This document shows, piece after piece, positions 45,527-53,848 of a stretch of 64,000 nt of DNA. Every line of letters starts with the position of its first letter. Within the stretch, counting starts at the first letter, position 1. The notes below the pieces were generated by a model. That model worked only from the letters and a program-made list of their open reading frames with translations, was not told the origin of the DNA and did no database searches. Origin of the DNA: Bradyrhizobium zhanjiangense (GTDB lineage Bacteria; Pseudomonadota; Alphaproteobacteria; Rhizobiales; Xanthobacteraceae); assembly GCF_004114935.1 (NCBI RefSeq), contig NZ_CP022221.1, positions 806,001 through 870,000 on the forward strand. The letters are read 5' to 3'. Made by a program: the position numbers and the translations under genes.

Positions 45527-46072
45527 CTAAGCCAGCTCCGACACCTCGCCCTCCGGCAGGCCAAACTCGAACGTGTTCAGCGTCATCGACACCAGCGTGT
45601 AATAGCCGCACAGCCCGATGACCTCGACCACGCCGCGTTCGCTAAGCACCTTCACCGCCTCGTCATACAAACCCTTCTCGACGCCGTGTCCCTCATGCAG
45701 CGACTTTGCGACGTCGTAGATCATCTTTCCCTTGGGATCATCGAACCCAGGCGTGCGGCGGTCGCGGATCGCCTCGATGATCTTGAGTTTCATGCCGCCC
45801 GCAAGCGCCAGGCGCTTATGCGCATACCATTCGTAATGCGCGGTCCAGTGCCGCGCCGTCACCAGGATCGCGATCTCCGAGAGCTTTGCGGGAAAGATCG
45901 TGTCGAAGCGCAGGACCTCGCCGAGCCGCGTGGCGTGGCGCGCCATCTCCGGGCTGTTGAGCCAGGCCATCATCGGCGCCGGCGGCTTGCCGCGCTTGCC
46001 GGCAATCGACTCGTCATAGGTCTGGCGCTGGCTCTCATTCATTTCGCCAGGCGAAAGAAGCTTTAGGCGCAT
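45527..46072 (-). CDS. Carboxymuconolactone decarboxylase family protein
   Basis: This 181-residue all-helical protein has the conserved segment SEIAILVTARHWTAHYEWYAH. The peroxidatic CxxC of AhpD is absent, so it belongs with the decarboxylase-like members rather than AhpD. Its role may be in aromatic or lactone breakdown with the VOC protein. ATG 46072 has GAGG upstream. It is divergent from the acyl-CoA dehydrogenase gene at 46208, and the 135-base gap would hold both promoters. Confidence 0.88.
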   Translation of the reverse strand: MRLKLLSPGEMNESQRQTYDESIAGKRGKPPAPMMAWLNSPEMARHATRLGEVLRFDTIFPAKLSEIAILVTARHWTAHYEWYAHKRLALAGGMKLKIIEAIRDRRTPGFDDPKGKMIYDVAKSLHEGHGVEKGLYDEAVKVLSERGVVEVIGLCGYYTLVSMTLNTFEFGLPEGEVSELA

Positions 46073-46207
46073 TGTCGTTTCCTCTTTGTTTTCAAGCTCG
46101 CCGTAAGGGCACTATAGCCGAATGCGGGCTGCGGAAGTGGTTGAATTCCACGGAGCGATGGCTCAGAGTCGGCGGCAACAAGTCGATTTTGATTGATGGA
46201 AACGACC

Positions 46208-47407
46208 ATGAGCGACATTGAGACTGCCGATCTCGAAACATTCCGCAACGAGACGCGCGCCTGGCTGGAAGCCAATTGCCCGCCGGAGATGCGCAAGCCC
46301 GCGACGTCGGACGCCGATGTGTTCTGGGGTGGGCGCAACGCAAAATTCTCGTCCGAGCCGCAGCGCATCTGGTTCGAACGCATGCGCGACAAGGGCTGGA
46401 CGGTGCCTGATTGGCCGAAGGAGTATGGCGGCGGTGGCCTCAGTGCCGCCGAGCACAAGGTGCTGCGCGCGGAGATGGCCAGAATCGGCGCGCGTCCGCC
46501 GCTGTCGAGCTTCGGCATCTGGATGCTCGGGCCGGCGCTGCTGAAATACGGCAACGAGGCGCAGAAGAAGGAGCATCTGCCGAAGATCGCCGCGGGCGAG
46601 ATCCGCTGGTGCCAGGGTTATTCGGAGCCGAACGCCGGCTCCGATCTCGCCTCGCTGCAGACCCGCGCCGAAAGCGACGGCGATGACTTCATCATTACCG
46701 GCCAGAAGATCTGGACGTCCTACGCCAACTATGCCGACTGGATCTTCTGCCTGGTCCGCACCGATCCCGCGGCCAAGAAGCACGACGGCATCAGCTTCAT
46801 CCTGTTCGACATGACCTCGAAGGGCGTCTCGACCAAGCCGATTCTGTTGATCTCCGGCTATTCGCCGTTCTGCGAAACCTTCTTCGACAATGTCCGCGTG
46901 CCGAAGTCGCACGTGGTCGGCACCGTCAACCGCGGCTGGGACGTCGCAAAATATCTGCTCCAGCACGAGCGCGCGATGATCTCGGGCATGGGCGAGCGCG
47001 GCGTCGGCCGTCCGCTCGGCCAGATAGCGGCCGACTCCGTCGGCACCGACGCGCTGGGGCGGCTCGACGATGCCATGCTGCGCGGCCAGATCGCGCGCTT
47101 CGACGTGGATGAGGCCGCGCTTGCGGCCTGTGCCGAGCGCGCAGTCGATCTCGCCAAGGCGGGGCAAGCGCATCCGGCGTTCTCCTCCGCGATGAAATAT
47201 TACGGCACCGAGCTCAACAAGCGCCGCTACGAGATCTTGATGTCGGCCGGCGGCGTCGATGCGCTGGAATGGGAGAGCGAGCGGTCCAAGCAGGGCGCCC
47301 GCCCGCGCGCCTGGTTGCGCACCAAGGCCAACTCGATCGAGGGCGGCACGTCCGAGGTCATGCTCGGCATCGTCGCCAAGCGCATCCTGGATCTGCCGGG
47401 GGCGTGA
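46208..47407 (+). CDS. Acyl-CoA dehydrogenase (subunit 1 of a pair)
   Basis: This 399-residue flavoprotein has GYSEPNAGSDLASL, the flavin-contact IWTSYANYADW and the C-terminal ANSIEGGTSEVMLGIVAKRI, which binds FAD across the dimer. ATG 46208 follows GGAA; TTG 46193 and ATG 46196 are alternatives that would add two to five residues. It is followed after a repeat by a second, shorter acyl-CoA dehydrogenase gene in the same direction. Such pairs often form a heterotetramer acting on bulky CoA esters such as steroid side chains, which is inference. Confidence 0.92.
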   Translation: MSDIETADLETFRNETRAWLEANCPPEMRKPATSDADVFWGGRNAKFSSEPQRIWFERMRDKGWTVPDWPKEYGGGGLSAAEHKVLRAEMARIGARPPLSSFGIWMLGPALLKYGNEAQKKEHLPKIAAGEIRWCQGYSEPNAGSDLASLQTRAESDGDDFIITGQKIWTSYANYADWIFCLVRTDPAAKKHDGISFILFDMTSKGVSTKPILLISGYSPFCETFFDNVRVPKSHVVGTVNRGWDVAKYLLQHERAMISGMGERGVGRPLGQIAADSVGTDALGRLDDAMLRGQIARFDVDEAALAACAERAVDLAKAGQAHPAFSSAMKYYGTELNKRRYEILMSAGGVDALEWESERSKQGARPRAWLRTKANSIEGGTSEVMLGIVAKRILDLPGA

Positions 47408-47424
47408 GGCACATTGTCACCACG

Positions 47425-47549
47425 CGTCATTCCGGGGCGCGCAACGCGCGAGCTACGATGGGCAATTGCGCATCTGAGAATCCATCTCACGGCATACGTG
47501 CGGCCTGATGGATTCCGGGCCTGGCCCTTCGGGCAATCCCGGAATGACG
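47425..47549. repeat. Family 6 repeat (CGTCATTCCGGGGCGCG type), single copy
   Basis: The left arm is CGTCATTCCGGGGCGCGC, GAGAATCCATCTC lies in the middle, and the right part is TGATGGATTCCGGGCC ... TCCCGGAATGACG. The ends pair as CGTCATTCCGGG/CCCGGAATGACG. It lies between the two acyl-CoA dehydrogenase genes. Confidence 0.8.
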
Positions 47550-47583
47550 AACATAGATAGACTTCGAATTCGGAAACAACACC

Positions 47584-48723
47584 ATGGCCCTCGTCCTCAC
47601 CGAAGAACAATCGATGCTCCGCGACAGCGCGCGCGGGCTGATCAGCGACAAGGCGCCAGTGTCGCACCTGCGGCACTTGCGCGACAGCAAGGATCCCGCC
47701 GGCTTCTCCAAGGAATTTTGGCATTCCTTCGCCGAGATGGGGTTTGCCGGCCTCTTGGTGCCTGAAGAGTTCGGCGGCTCTGGCCTCGGCTATGTCGAAG
47801 CCGGAATCGTCATGGAGGAGATCGGCCGGACGCTGATGCCCTCGCCCTTCCTCGCCACCAGCGTGGTCGGGGCCTCTGCGCTGAACCGTTGCGGTAACGC
47901 CGCGCAGAAATCGGAATATCTGCCGAAGATCGCGAGCGGCTCGCTGCTTGCGACGCTCGCGATCGACGAGGGCGCGAAACATCGCCCGCTGCAGACCAGT
48001 CTCCAGGCCGTGCGCGCCGGTAACGGCTTCAAGCTTTCCGGCGCCAAGGCGCTGGTCATCGACGGCCACATTGCTGATCTGCTCATCGTCGCCGCGCGCA
48101 CCGCGGGTGCTGCCGGCGAGCGTGAGGGCCTGACGCTGTTCCTGGTCGACCCCAAGGCGAAGGGCGTCGCGGTCGAGCGCACCATCATGGTCGACGCGCA
48201 TAACGCGGCGCGGATCGAATTCGCCAATGTCGAGCTCACTGCCGACAGCGTGCTCGGCGAGGTCGATCAGGCCGCAAGCCAGCTCGACGGCGTGCTCGAT
48301 ATCGGCCGCGGCGCGGTGGCTGCCGAGATGGTCGGCCTCAGCGACGAGGTGTTCAATCGCACCGTCGAGTACCTGAAGAGCCGCAAGCAATTCGGCAAGC
48401 TGATCGGCGAATTCCAGGCGCTGCAGCACCGCGCCGCCGAGCTCTATGTCGACATCGAGATCACCCGCGCCGCCGTGATGAAGGCGCTCCAGGCCCTGGA
48501 TGCTGATGTCGCCAAGGCTGCATCAAGCGTCGCCGTGGCAAAAGCCCGCGCCGGCACCACCGCCACGCGCGCGGTGCAGGAGGGCGTGCAGATGCACGGC
48601 GGCATGGGCATGACCGACCAGTTCGACATCGGCTTTTTCATGAAGCGCGCGCGCGTGTGCGAGGAATTGTTCGGCGACGCCAACTATCACACCGAGCAGC
48701 TGGCGCGGGCGCGGGGGTATTGA
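47584..48723 (+). CDS. Acyl-CoA dehydrogenase (subunit 2 of a pair)
   Basis: This 379-residue protein has the N-terminal helical domain starting MALVLTEEQSMLRDSARGL, and a C-terminal region with RKQFGKLIGEFQ and QMHGGMGMTDQFDIGFFMKR. The usual middle-domain SEPxAGSD signature is replaced by AIDEGAKHRP, so its flavin and substrate site is degenerate compared with subunit 1. This is typical for the second subunit of heteromeric acyl-CoA dehydrogenases. ATG 47584 stands alone after the repeat. Confidence 0.9.
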   Translation: MALVLTEEQSMLRDSARGLISDKAPVSHLRHLRDSKDPAGFSKEFWHSFAEMGFAGLLVPEEFGGSGLGYVEAGIVMEEIGRTLMPSPFLATSVVGASALNRCGNAAQKSEYLPKIASGSLLATLAIDEGAKHRPLQTSLQAVRAGNGFKLSGAKALVIDGHIADLLIVAARTAGAAGEREGLTLFLVDPKAKGVAVERTIMVDAHNAARIEFANVELTADSVLGEVDQAASQLDGVLDIGRGAVAAEMVGLSDEVFNRTVEYLKSRKQFGKLIGEFQALQHRAAELYVDIEITRAAVMKALQALDADVAKAASSVAVAKARAGTTATRAVQEGVQMHGGMGMTDQFDIGFFMKRARVCEELFGDANYHTEQLARARGY

Positions 48724-48748
48724 GACGGGGCAGCCGCCTCGTTCTCCG

Positions 48749-48852
48749 CTGTCATCGCCCGCGAAGGAGGGCGATCCAGTACGCCGCGGCTTCTCCGCAT
48801 ACGATTGGCGTCTCGGAATACTGGATCGCCCGGTCAAGCCGGGCGAAGACAG
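48749..48852. repeat. Family 5 repeat, copy 2
   Basis: The left arm is CTGTCATCGCCCGCGAAGGA with GGGCGATCCAGTA; the right part is ATACTGGATCGCCCGGTCAA ... GGGCGAAGACAG. It is followed 32 bases later by a family 4 repeat. The two together fill the gap between convergent genes. Confidence 0.82.
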
Positions 48853-48883
48853 TTGAGAGGGTGGACGGCGCTTGCCCCAAGCT

Positions 48884-48970
48884 CGTCATTGCGAGGAGCT
48901 CTTGCGACGAAGCAATCCAGACTGCCGCCGTGGAAAGATTCTGGATTGCTTCGCTTCGCTCGCAATGACG
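48884..48970. repeat. Family 4 repeat, copy 3
   Basis: The arms CGTCATTGCGAGGAGC and TTCGCTCGCAATGACG flank AAGCAATCCAGACTG and TTCTGGATTGCTTCG. It ends 15 bases before the end of the convergent binding-protein gene. Confidence 0.87.
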
Positions 48971-48985
48971 CGGCGAGACCGCCGC

Positions 48986-50026
48986 CTACCGCATCGGCGG
49001 TGCGTACTGCACACCACCCGCGTTCCACAGCTGGTTCATGCCGCGCGGGATCTTCAGCTTCGACTTCTCGCCGATATTGCGCTCGTACATCTCGCCGTAA
49101 TTGCCGACGTGTCGGATGATGCGGACGGCCCAGTCCTTGGTGAGGCCGAGCTGTTCGCCGTAATTGCCCTCGGTGCCGACGAGGCGCATCACTTCCGGCT
49201 TCTTCGACTTCAGGGCCTCATCGATGTTCTCCGAGGTGACGCCGAGCTCCTCGGCGTTGATCATCGCATACAGCGTCCACTTCACGATCATCATCCAGTC
49301 GTCGTCGCGCTGGCGCACGACCGGGGCGAGCGGCTCCTTGGAGATCATGTCCGGCAGGATCATTTGGTCGCCGGGTTTTGCGAGGTTCAGCCGCAGCGCA
49401 TAGAGCTGGGAAACGTCGGCGCTCAGCGTGTCGCACTTGCCGGTGTCGTAGGCCTTCACGACGTCGTCGAGCTTGTCGAACTTCACCTCGTCATACTTCA
49501 TGTTGTTGGCACGGAAGTAATCGGCGACGTTGAGTGCCGTCGTAGTGCCGGACTGGACGCAGACCTTGCTGCCGGTCAGGTCCAGCGAGGTCTCCTTGTT
49601 GCGCGAACGCGGCAGCATGAAACCTGCGCCGTCATAATAGGCGACGGCCGGGAAATAGAGGTCGTAGTCGAGCTCGCGCGCCATGCTCCAGGTCGAGTTG
49701 CGCGAGAGGATGTCGACCTTCCGGCTCTGCAATTCCTTGAAGCGCTCGCTGGCGTCGAGTGCGACGAACTTCGCCTTGGCCGGATCGTTGAAGATCGCCG
49801 CGGCCACCGCGCGGCAGAAATCGACGTCGAAGCCGGTCCAGTTGCCCTTGTCGTCGGGGATCGAGAAGCCGGGCAGGCCCTTGTTGACGCCGCACAGCAC
49901 CTCGCCGCGGCGCACGGTGCGCTTCAGCGTGCGGGTGTCGTAGAATTCATAGACAATGGCCAGAACGGCGACCAGCACGGCGACCGCGAGCCCGATCAGC
50001 AGGCCGCCTCGAAAAGTGCGCATCAT
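48986..50026 (-). CDS. Amino-acid ABC transporter substrate-binding protein (AapJ-like)
   Basis: This 346-residue type II periplasmic-binding protein has the AapJ-type start of the mature part, VLCGVNKGLPGFSIPDDKG, then GFDVDFCRAVAAAIF and, near the end, EGNYGEQLGL. AapJ delivers many L-amino acids to AapQMP in rhizobia. The N-terminal hydrophobic segment (residues about 8-28) has no good cleavage site and may stay as a membrane anchor. The permease and ATPase genes are not next to it, so it is an orphan or feeds a distant transporter. Confidence 0.88.
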   Translation of the reverse strand: MMRTFRGGLLIGLAVAVLVAVLAIVYEFYDTRTLKRTVRRGEVLCGVNKGLPGFSIPDDKGNWTGFDVDFCRAVAAAIFNDPAKAKFVALDASERFKELQSRKVDILSRNSTWSMARELDYDLYFPAVAYYDGAGFMLPRSRNKETSLDLTGSKVCVQSGTTTALNVADYFRANNMKYDEVKFDKLDDVVKAYDTGKCDTLSADVSQLYALRLNLAKPGDQMILPDMISKEPLAPVVRQRDDDWMMIVKWTLYAMINAEELGVTSENIDEALKSKKPEVMRLVGTEGNYGEQLGLTKDWAVRIIRHVGNYGEMYERNIGEKSKLKIPRGMNQLWNAGGVQYAPPMR

Positions 50027-50077
50027 GTTGCTCTCTCGAAAAATCGGGAAATGGAATATTCGCGAAGGCGAGGAAGA

Positions 50078-50671
50078 TTAGAGCTCGGGCTTCTGCCGGA
50101 TGACGACCTTGGTCCCGACCGGGACCCGATCGTAGAGATCGGCGACGTCGTTGTTGACAAGACGGAAGCAGCCCGAGGACACCTTGGTGCCGATCGTATC
50201 AGGACGGTTGGTGCCGTGGATGCGGTAGACGGTGGTGCCGAGATACATGGCGCGGGCCCCTAACGGATTGCCGGGGCCGCCGGCCATGAAGCGCGGCAGA
50301 TAGGGCTGGCGCTGGATCATCTCCGGCGGCGGCGTCCAGTCCGGCCACTCCTTCTTGTTGGTGATGTTCACCAGCCCCTGCCACTGAAAACCATCGCGGC
50401 CGACGCCGATGCCGTAGCGGATCGCGCGCCCGCCGGGCTGCACCAGGTAAAGATGACGTTCGGCGGTCGAGATGATGATGGTGCCGGGCGCCTCGGTGGT
50501 GCGGAAGTACACCACCTGCTTCTGCCATTCCGGATCGAGCTGGTAGGCATCGTCGGCGATCAGGCCCGGCTCGTCGCCGCGATCAGGCTGCTGGGCGAAG
50601 GCTTGGGGCGCCCAAAGGATCAGACCGATCGCAGCCACAAGCATCCCGGTCAGACGACGAAAATCCGTCAT
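50078..50671 (-). CDS. L,D-transpeptidase (YkuD family)
   Basis: This 197-residue secreted enzyme cross-links peptidoglycan at meso-diaminopimelate or attaches proteins to it. A signal peptide ends in PQAFA|QQ. The YkuD catalytic motif is complete: HGTNRPDTIGTKVSSGCFRL, with histidine near 152 and cysteine near 168. No extra peptidoglycan-binding domain is present. The protein is a typical compact alphaproteobacterial form. Confidence 0.94.
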   Translation of the reverse strand: MTDFRRLTGMLVAAIGLILWAPQAFAQQPDRGDEPGLIADDAYQLDPEWQKQVVYFRTTEAPGTIIISTAERHLYLVQPGGRAIRYGIGVGRDGFQWQGLVNITNKKEWPDWTPPPEMIQRQPYLPRFMAGGPGNPLGARAMYLGTTVYRIHGTNRPDTIGTKVSSGCFRLVNNDVADLYDRVPVGTKVVIRQKPEL

Positions 50672-50861
50672 GTAAAGCTCTCCCCGCTGCCACAGCGCAA
50701 ATCATTCAGAACCATCAAACCTGAGGGGCAAGTTCATGGCAAGTTGATGGCGCGCCGCCCTAGTATGTCACGACAATGCTTTGGTTTTTTGACGCGCCGC
50801 GCAATGCCACAAACAGGGGATGGCGCGAAAAGCAGTGATCGTGGCGCCCCGGCTCGGTGCG

Positions 50862-50943
50862 CTCCCTCCCCCGCTTGCGGGGGAGGGCCGGGGAGAGGGT
50901 GTCGCCGCGGTGGGATTCCCCAAGAGGAGAGAGCCCTCACCCG
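50862..50943. repeat. Family 3 repeat, copy 2 (right half missing)
   Basis: CTCCCTCCCCCGCTTGCGGG, GGGAGAGGGTGTCGCCGC and GAGCCCTCACCCG are present, but the closing CCTCTCCCGCAAGCGG is lost. It lies in the 317-base gap 50672-50988. The rest of that gap holds the leader of the transpeptidase gene and nothing else I can name. Confidence 0.8.
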
Positions 50944-50988
50944 AACTCGCTGGTGAGATCAACTTCGACAACTGGCGCTAGACGCCAA

Positions 50989-51963
50989 TCAGATCCGGTT
51001 GCTCTCCGCCGCGATTCCAAGCCGCCGAACGATCTCGGTCGCCACGGCGCGGGCCTCGAGCCGCGATCCGATGCGGGGGCTGCGAAAGCGCCGTCCGGAG
51101 TGCAGCCGGATCACCACGATGCAATGCTCGTCCTCGGACCGGCCGCGGCGCTCGACCGTGATCGTCTTCACGTCGTGCCCCTCGATATGGTCGGCGCGCG
51201 GCGTGCCGTCGCCCCACAGGCGTTCGACGCGAATGTCCCCTTGCCGGATGATCCAGAAGGCACCGGTCACGAGATTGGCATATCTGTGCACGGCGAACGC
51301 GGCGATCGCGCCAACCGGCAGCAGCATGATGTCGATCGGGCCGGGCGGCAGACCGCGCCAGAGCTTGTAGGCGTAGGGAACGGCGCACAGTGCGACGGCG
51401 ATCAATGCAACGATGCGGATGTCGCGCGCGGGAAACGGCTCGAGAGGTTCGCCGAGATGCATCTCGGAATTGCTGGCATCGAGTGGATTGCTGGGTGCCT
51501 CGACATTGGGAACGCCGAATTGCGCGGCGATCCGGGCGACGGTGTCGCGCACATGCGTGACGTCGGAGATCGGCGGAGACGTCAAGCGTTCCCCGGAGGC
51601 CAGCGTGAAGGCCAGCTGGAAACGGGCTTTCGCCCGCTTGCTGCCGGGAACCTGCAATTCCCTGATGTCGTCCTTGGCGACGACCCGCGTACGAAGCTTT
51701 CCGAAGGGACGCTGTTGCCCGATCAGGATCTCGTTCGGGGTGATGATCCACACTACCGCCGGCGCCAGCATGATGCCGCAGACGAATGCCGCACCCAGGA
51801 GGAGAGCGGCTACCGAGATGATCACTTCCAGCGTGTCGTGCGTGAACAGGCCGGGCGTAAAGCACAGCGCCACCGCGGCCGCAGAGCCGGCCATGATCAG
51901 CCGCTGCGCGATCGAGGAGCCTTCACGAAGGCGGATGTCGTTGCTGGTGGTCGCGTCGTCCAT
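50989..51963 (-). CDS. Membrane protein with two similar halves, function unknown
   Basis: This 324-residue protein has four predicted helices in two pairs (about 25-75 and 185-235). Each pair is followed by a soluble beta-rich stretch. The halves look alike: VVWIITPNEILIGQQRP against AFWIIRQGDIRVERLW, then LASGERLTSPPIS against LHSGRRFRSPRIG, each closed by a helix ending AAQFGV / VRRLGI. This suggests an internal duplication of a membrane-anchored PH-like unit. ATG 51963 was used; GTG 51966 directly before it is an alternative. I do not recognise a named family. Confidence 0.8.
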   Translation of the reverse strand: MDDATTSNDIRLREGSSIAQRLIMAGSAAAVALCFTPGLFTHDTLEVIISVAALLLGAAFVCGIMLAPAVVWIITPNEILIGQQRPFGKLRTRVVAKDDIRELQVPGSKRAKARFQLAFTLASGERLTSPPISDVTHVRDTVARIAAQFGVPNVEAPSNPLDASNSEMHLGEPLEPFPARDIRIVALIAVALCAVPYAYKLWRGLPPGPIDIMLLPVGAIAAFAVHRYANLVTGAFWIIRQGDIRVERLWGDGTPRADHIEGHDVKTITVERRGRSEDEHCIVVIRLHSGRRFRSPRIGSRLEARAVATEIVRRLGIAAESNRI

Positions 51964-52065
51964 CACGGGCGGCTGATTTCGTCGATGCGAAACTCCACGG
52001 ACAGGTCCGTGGAGTCAAGCAACAAGGACGACAGATGAATCCGGCCGCGCGATGTCGGCGCGGCA

Positions 52066-52629
52066 TCAGCTGTTCACGTTCAGGAGCCGCGCCACCGTTC
52101 CGTCGATCTGGTCGTAGCTGCCTTCGCCTTCGTGCCGGAACACGATCTTGCCGGTCTGGTCGATGATGTACTGCGCCGGCCAATATCGGTTGCGGTAGGC
52201 GTTCCAGGTTTTGGAATCATTGTCCTGCGCCACGGGATAGGTGATGCCGTGGCGTTTCAGCGCAGCCTGCACGTTAGAGGCGGAACGCTCGAACGGGAAT
52301 TCCGGCGTGTGCACGCCGACCACGACGAAGCCCTTGTCCTTGTACTTGGCGTAGAGGTCAGTGACGTGCGGCAGTGTGTTGACGCAGTTGACGCAGCCAT
52401 AGGTCCAGAAGTCGACCAGCACGACCTTGCCGCGCAGGTCGGCCATGCTCAGAGGTTTCGAGTTGAACCAGTTGCTGATGCCGGTGAAGTCGGGCGCGGT
52501 CTGCTGGCTCGCGGCGGCGGTGACGATGGGTGCAGCGCGCGCCGCCTCGTCGCAGATGCCGGGGATGACGGCGCCTGATCCGGCCATGCCGATCAGGGCG
52601 GCGGCCACGGTGAGCAGTTTGAAAGTCAT
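52066..52629 (-). CDS. Periplasmic thioredoxin-like (TlpA/redoxin family) protein
   Basis: This 187-residue protein has a signal peptide (MTFKLLTVAAALIGMAGSGA) and a thioredoxin fold with VLVDFWTYGCVNCVNTLPHV, giving a CVNC active site (cysteines near 79 and 82). The cis-proline region is NRYWPAQYIIDQTG. The WTYxCVNC form is typical of the NHL-less redoxins found next to CcdA. It probably receives electrons from the CcdA protein encoded 31 bases upstream and reduces periplasmic thiols, possibly including SoxY; the SoxY link is inference. Confidence 0.92.
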   Translation of the reverse strand: MTFKLLTVAAALIGMAGSGAVIPGICDEAARAAPIVTAAASQQTAPDFTGISNWFNSKPLSMADLRGKVVLVDFWTYGCVNCVNTLPHVTDLYAKYKDKGFVVVGVHTPEFPFERSASNVQAALKRHGITYPVAQDNDSKTWNAYRNRYWPAQYIIDQTGKIVFRHEGEGSYDQIDGTVARLLNVNS

Positions 52630-52660
52630 GAACGAGTCCTCCGGTTGCGATGCGCGATGA

Positions 52661-53359
52661 TCACAGGCCGATCTGGCCGGTGGGATAGAAGCCGGTGAGC
52701 CACGCCACGAGCAGCGTGTCGTATTGGAAATAGGCGGCGACCGCGAACGCGATCACGACAATGCCAAAACCCTGCTGCAGCCGCGGCGAGATGCGGGCGA
52801 GGCCGCGCACCCGCGTGGTCGCGGCCTGGCCGCCATAGGCGATCGCCAGCATCGGAATTGCCGCACCGATGGCGTAGGCGACCAGCAGCGTCCCGGCCCA
52901 GCCTAAGTTCTTCGAGCTCGCAACCAGCGTCAGGATCGAGCCGAGCACGGGACCGGCGCAGGGCGTCCAGACCAGGCCGAGCGTGGTGCCGAGCACGAGC
53001 CCACCCAGCGCGCCCTCGCGCTGGGTGGCGCTGGAATTGCCAAGATCGAGCCAGCCATTGAGCCGGATCGACAGCCATTCGAACGGCGCCGGCCACAGCA
53101 TCAACAGGCCGAAGCCGAGCAGCAGGATGGATGCCGCTTCGCGCAGCACGTTCGGATCGAAGTCGAACAGCCGCGTGATCGCACCGAGCAGCAGCGCGGT
53201 CGCCGAGAACGAGATAATGAAGCCGAGCGCGATCATCGCCGGCCGTAAGTGCCCCGCGCGCCCGATCGAAGCGCCGAGCAGGATCGGCAGCATCGGCAGC
53301 GTGCACGGCGCGGCGATGGTGAGGATGCCGGCAAGGACGGCGAAGAGAAGTTCGAGCAT
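52661..53359 (-). CDS. ccdA: CcdA-type thiol-disulfide transporter
   Basis: This 232-residue, six-helix membrane protein carries electrons from cytoplasmic thioredoxin to the periplasm. The two conserved cysteines are in AAPCTLPMLP (near 19) and VWTPCAGPVLG (near 134). It is the first gene of a two-gene unit with the periplasmic thioredoxin. The 489-base gap upstream holds a family 3 repeat and two hairpins. Confidence 0.93.
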   Translation of the reverse strand: MLELLFAVLAGILTIAAPCTLPMLPILLGASIGRAGHLRPAMIALGFIISFSATALLLGAITRLFDFDPNVLREAASILLLGFGLLMLWPAPFEWLSIRLNGWLDLGNSSATQREGALGGLVLGTTLGLVWTPCAGPVLGSILTLVASSKNLGWAGTLLVAYAIGAAIPMLAIAYGGQAATTRVRGLARISPRLQQGFGIVVIAFAVAAYFQYDTLLVAWLTGFYPTGQIGL

Positions 53360-53467
53360 AGGGCACTCGTGGAGAGGGGTACGAGGCCAGTTCGCGAGGA
53401 GGCGCGAGGTCGTTACGCAGCGTCACGCGTTCGTGACGGGCGAGCTGCGTGCCACGGCAGCGGTGTG

Positions 53468-53615
53468 CCCCCCCCCCCGCTTGCGGGGGAGGGTTGGGGA
53501 GAGGGTGCCTCCGCAATGGGGACACCCCCAAGAGGAAAGAACCCTCACCCGCCGCGCGCGGGACGATGCTTCGCATCGCCCGAGGCGCGTCGGCCTCTCC
53601 CGCAAGCGGGAGAGG
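53468..53615. repeat. Family 3 repeat, copy 3, with an 11-base C run
   Basis: CCCGCTTGCGGGGGAGGG follows a run of eleven C (53468-53478) where other copies have CTCCCCC. The inner AAGAGGAAAGAACCCTCACC and the closing CCTCTCCCGCAAGCGGGAGA are intact. It lies between the CcdA gene and the sigma factor gene. The rest of the gap 53360-53848 holds two hairpins listed separately. Confidence 0.87.
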
Positions 53616-53650
53616 CGGGAGCCTGCCGCCGCACCTTCCGCCAAACACAA

Positions 53651-53685
53651 AACGACCCGGAGGGGGGCATCCCGTCCGGGTCGTT
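53651..53685 (-). terminator. Strong hairpin with T-rich tail on the minus strand
   Basis: Perfect 11-base inverted repeat: AACGACCCGGA at 53651-53661 and TCCGGGTCGTT at 53675-53685. Read on the minus strand, the stem is followed by TTTTGTGTTTGG. This fits a rho-independent terminator for a minus-strand transcript starting in the 53690-53800 region or reading through from the sigma factor gene. Confidence 0.7.
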
Positions 53686-53802
53686 GGAGGTCCTTGGGAG
53701 GTTTAACCAAAACCGTATGCGAACTTTATAGGAGGGAAGTTTTTCCGCCTGATGTTGTGCTTTGTTTCAATTGTTTCGTCGGCGGTAACACTTCCGTGTC
53801 CG

Positions 53803-53832
53803 GGGACAGGGCCAAAGGCGCGGCCCTATCCC
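53803..53832 (-). terminator. Hairpin 17 bases after the sigma factor gene
   Basis: GGGACAGGGCC at 53803-53813 pairs with GGCCCTATCCC at 53822-53832 with one G-U pair, and the loop is eight bases. There is no T run on either strand, so it may stabilise the mRNA 3' end rather than terminate transcription. Confidence 0.45.
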
Positions 53833-53848
53833 ATTGAATCCGTTGGGT

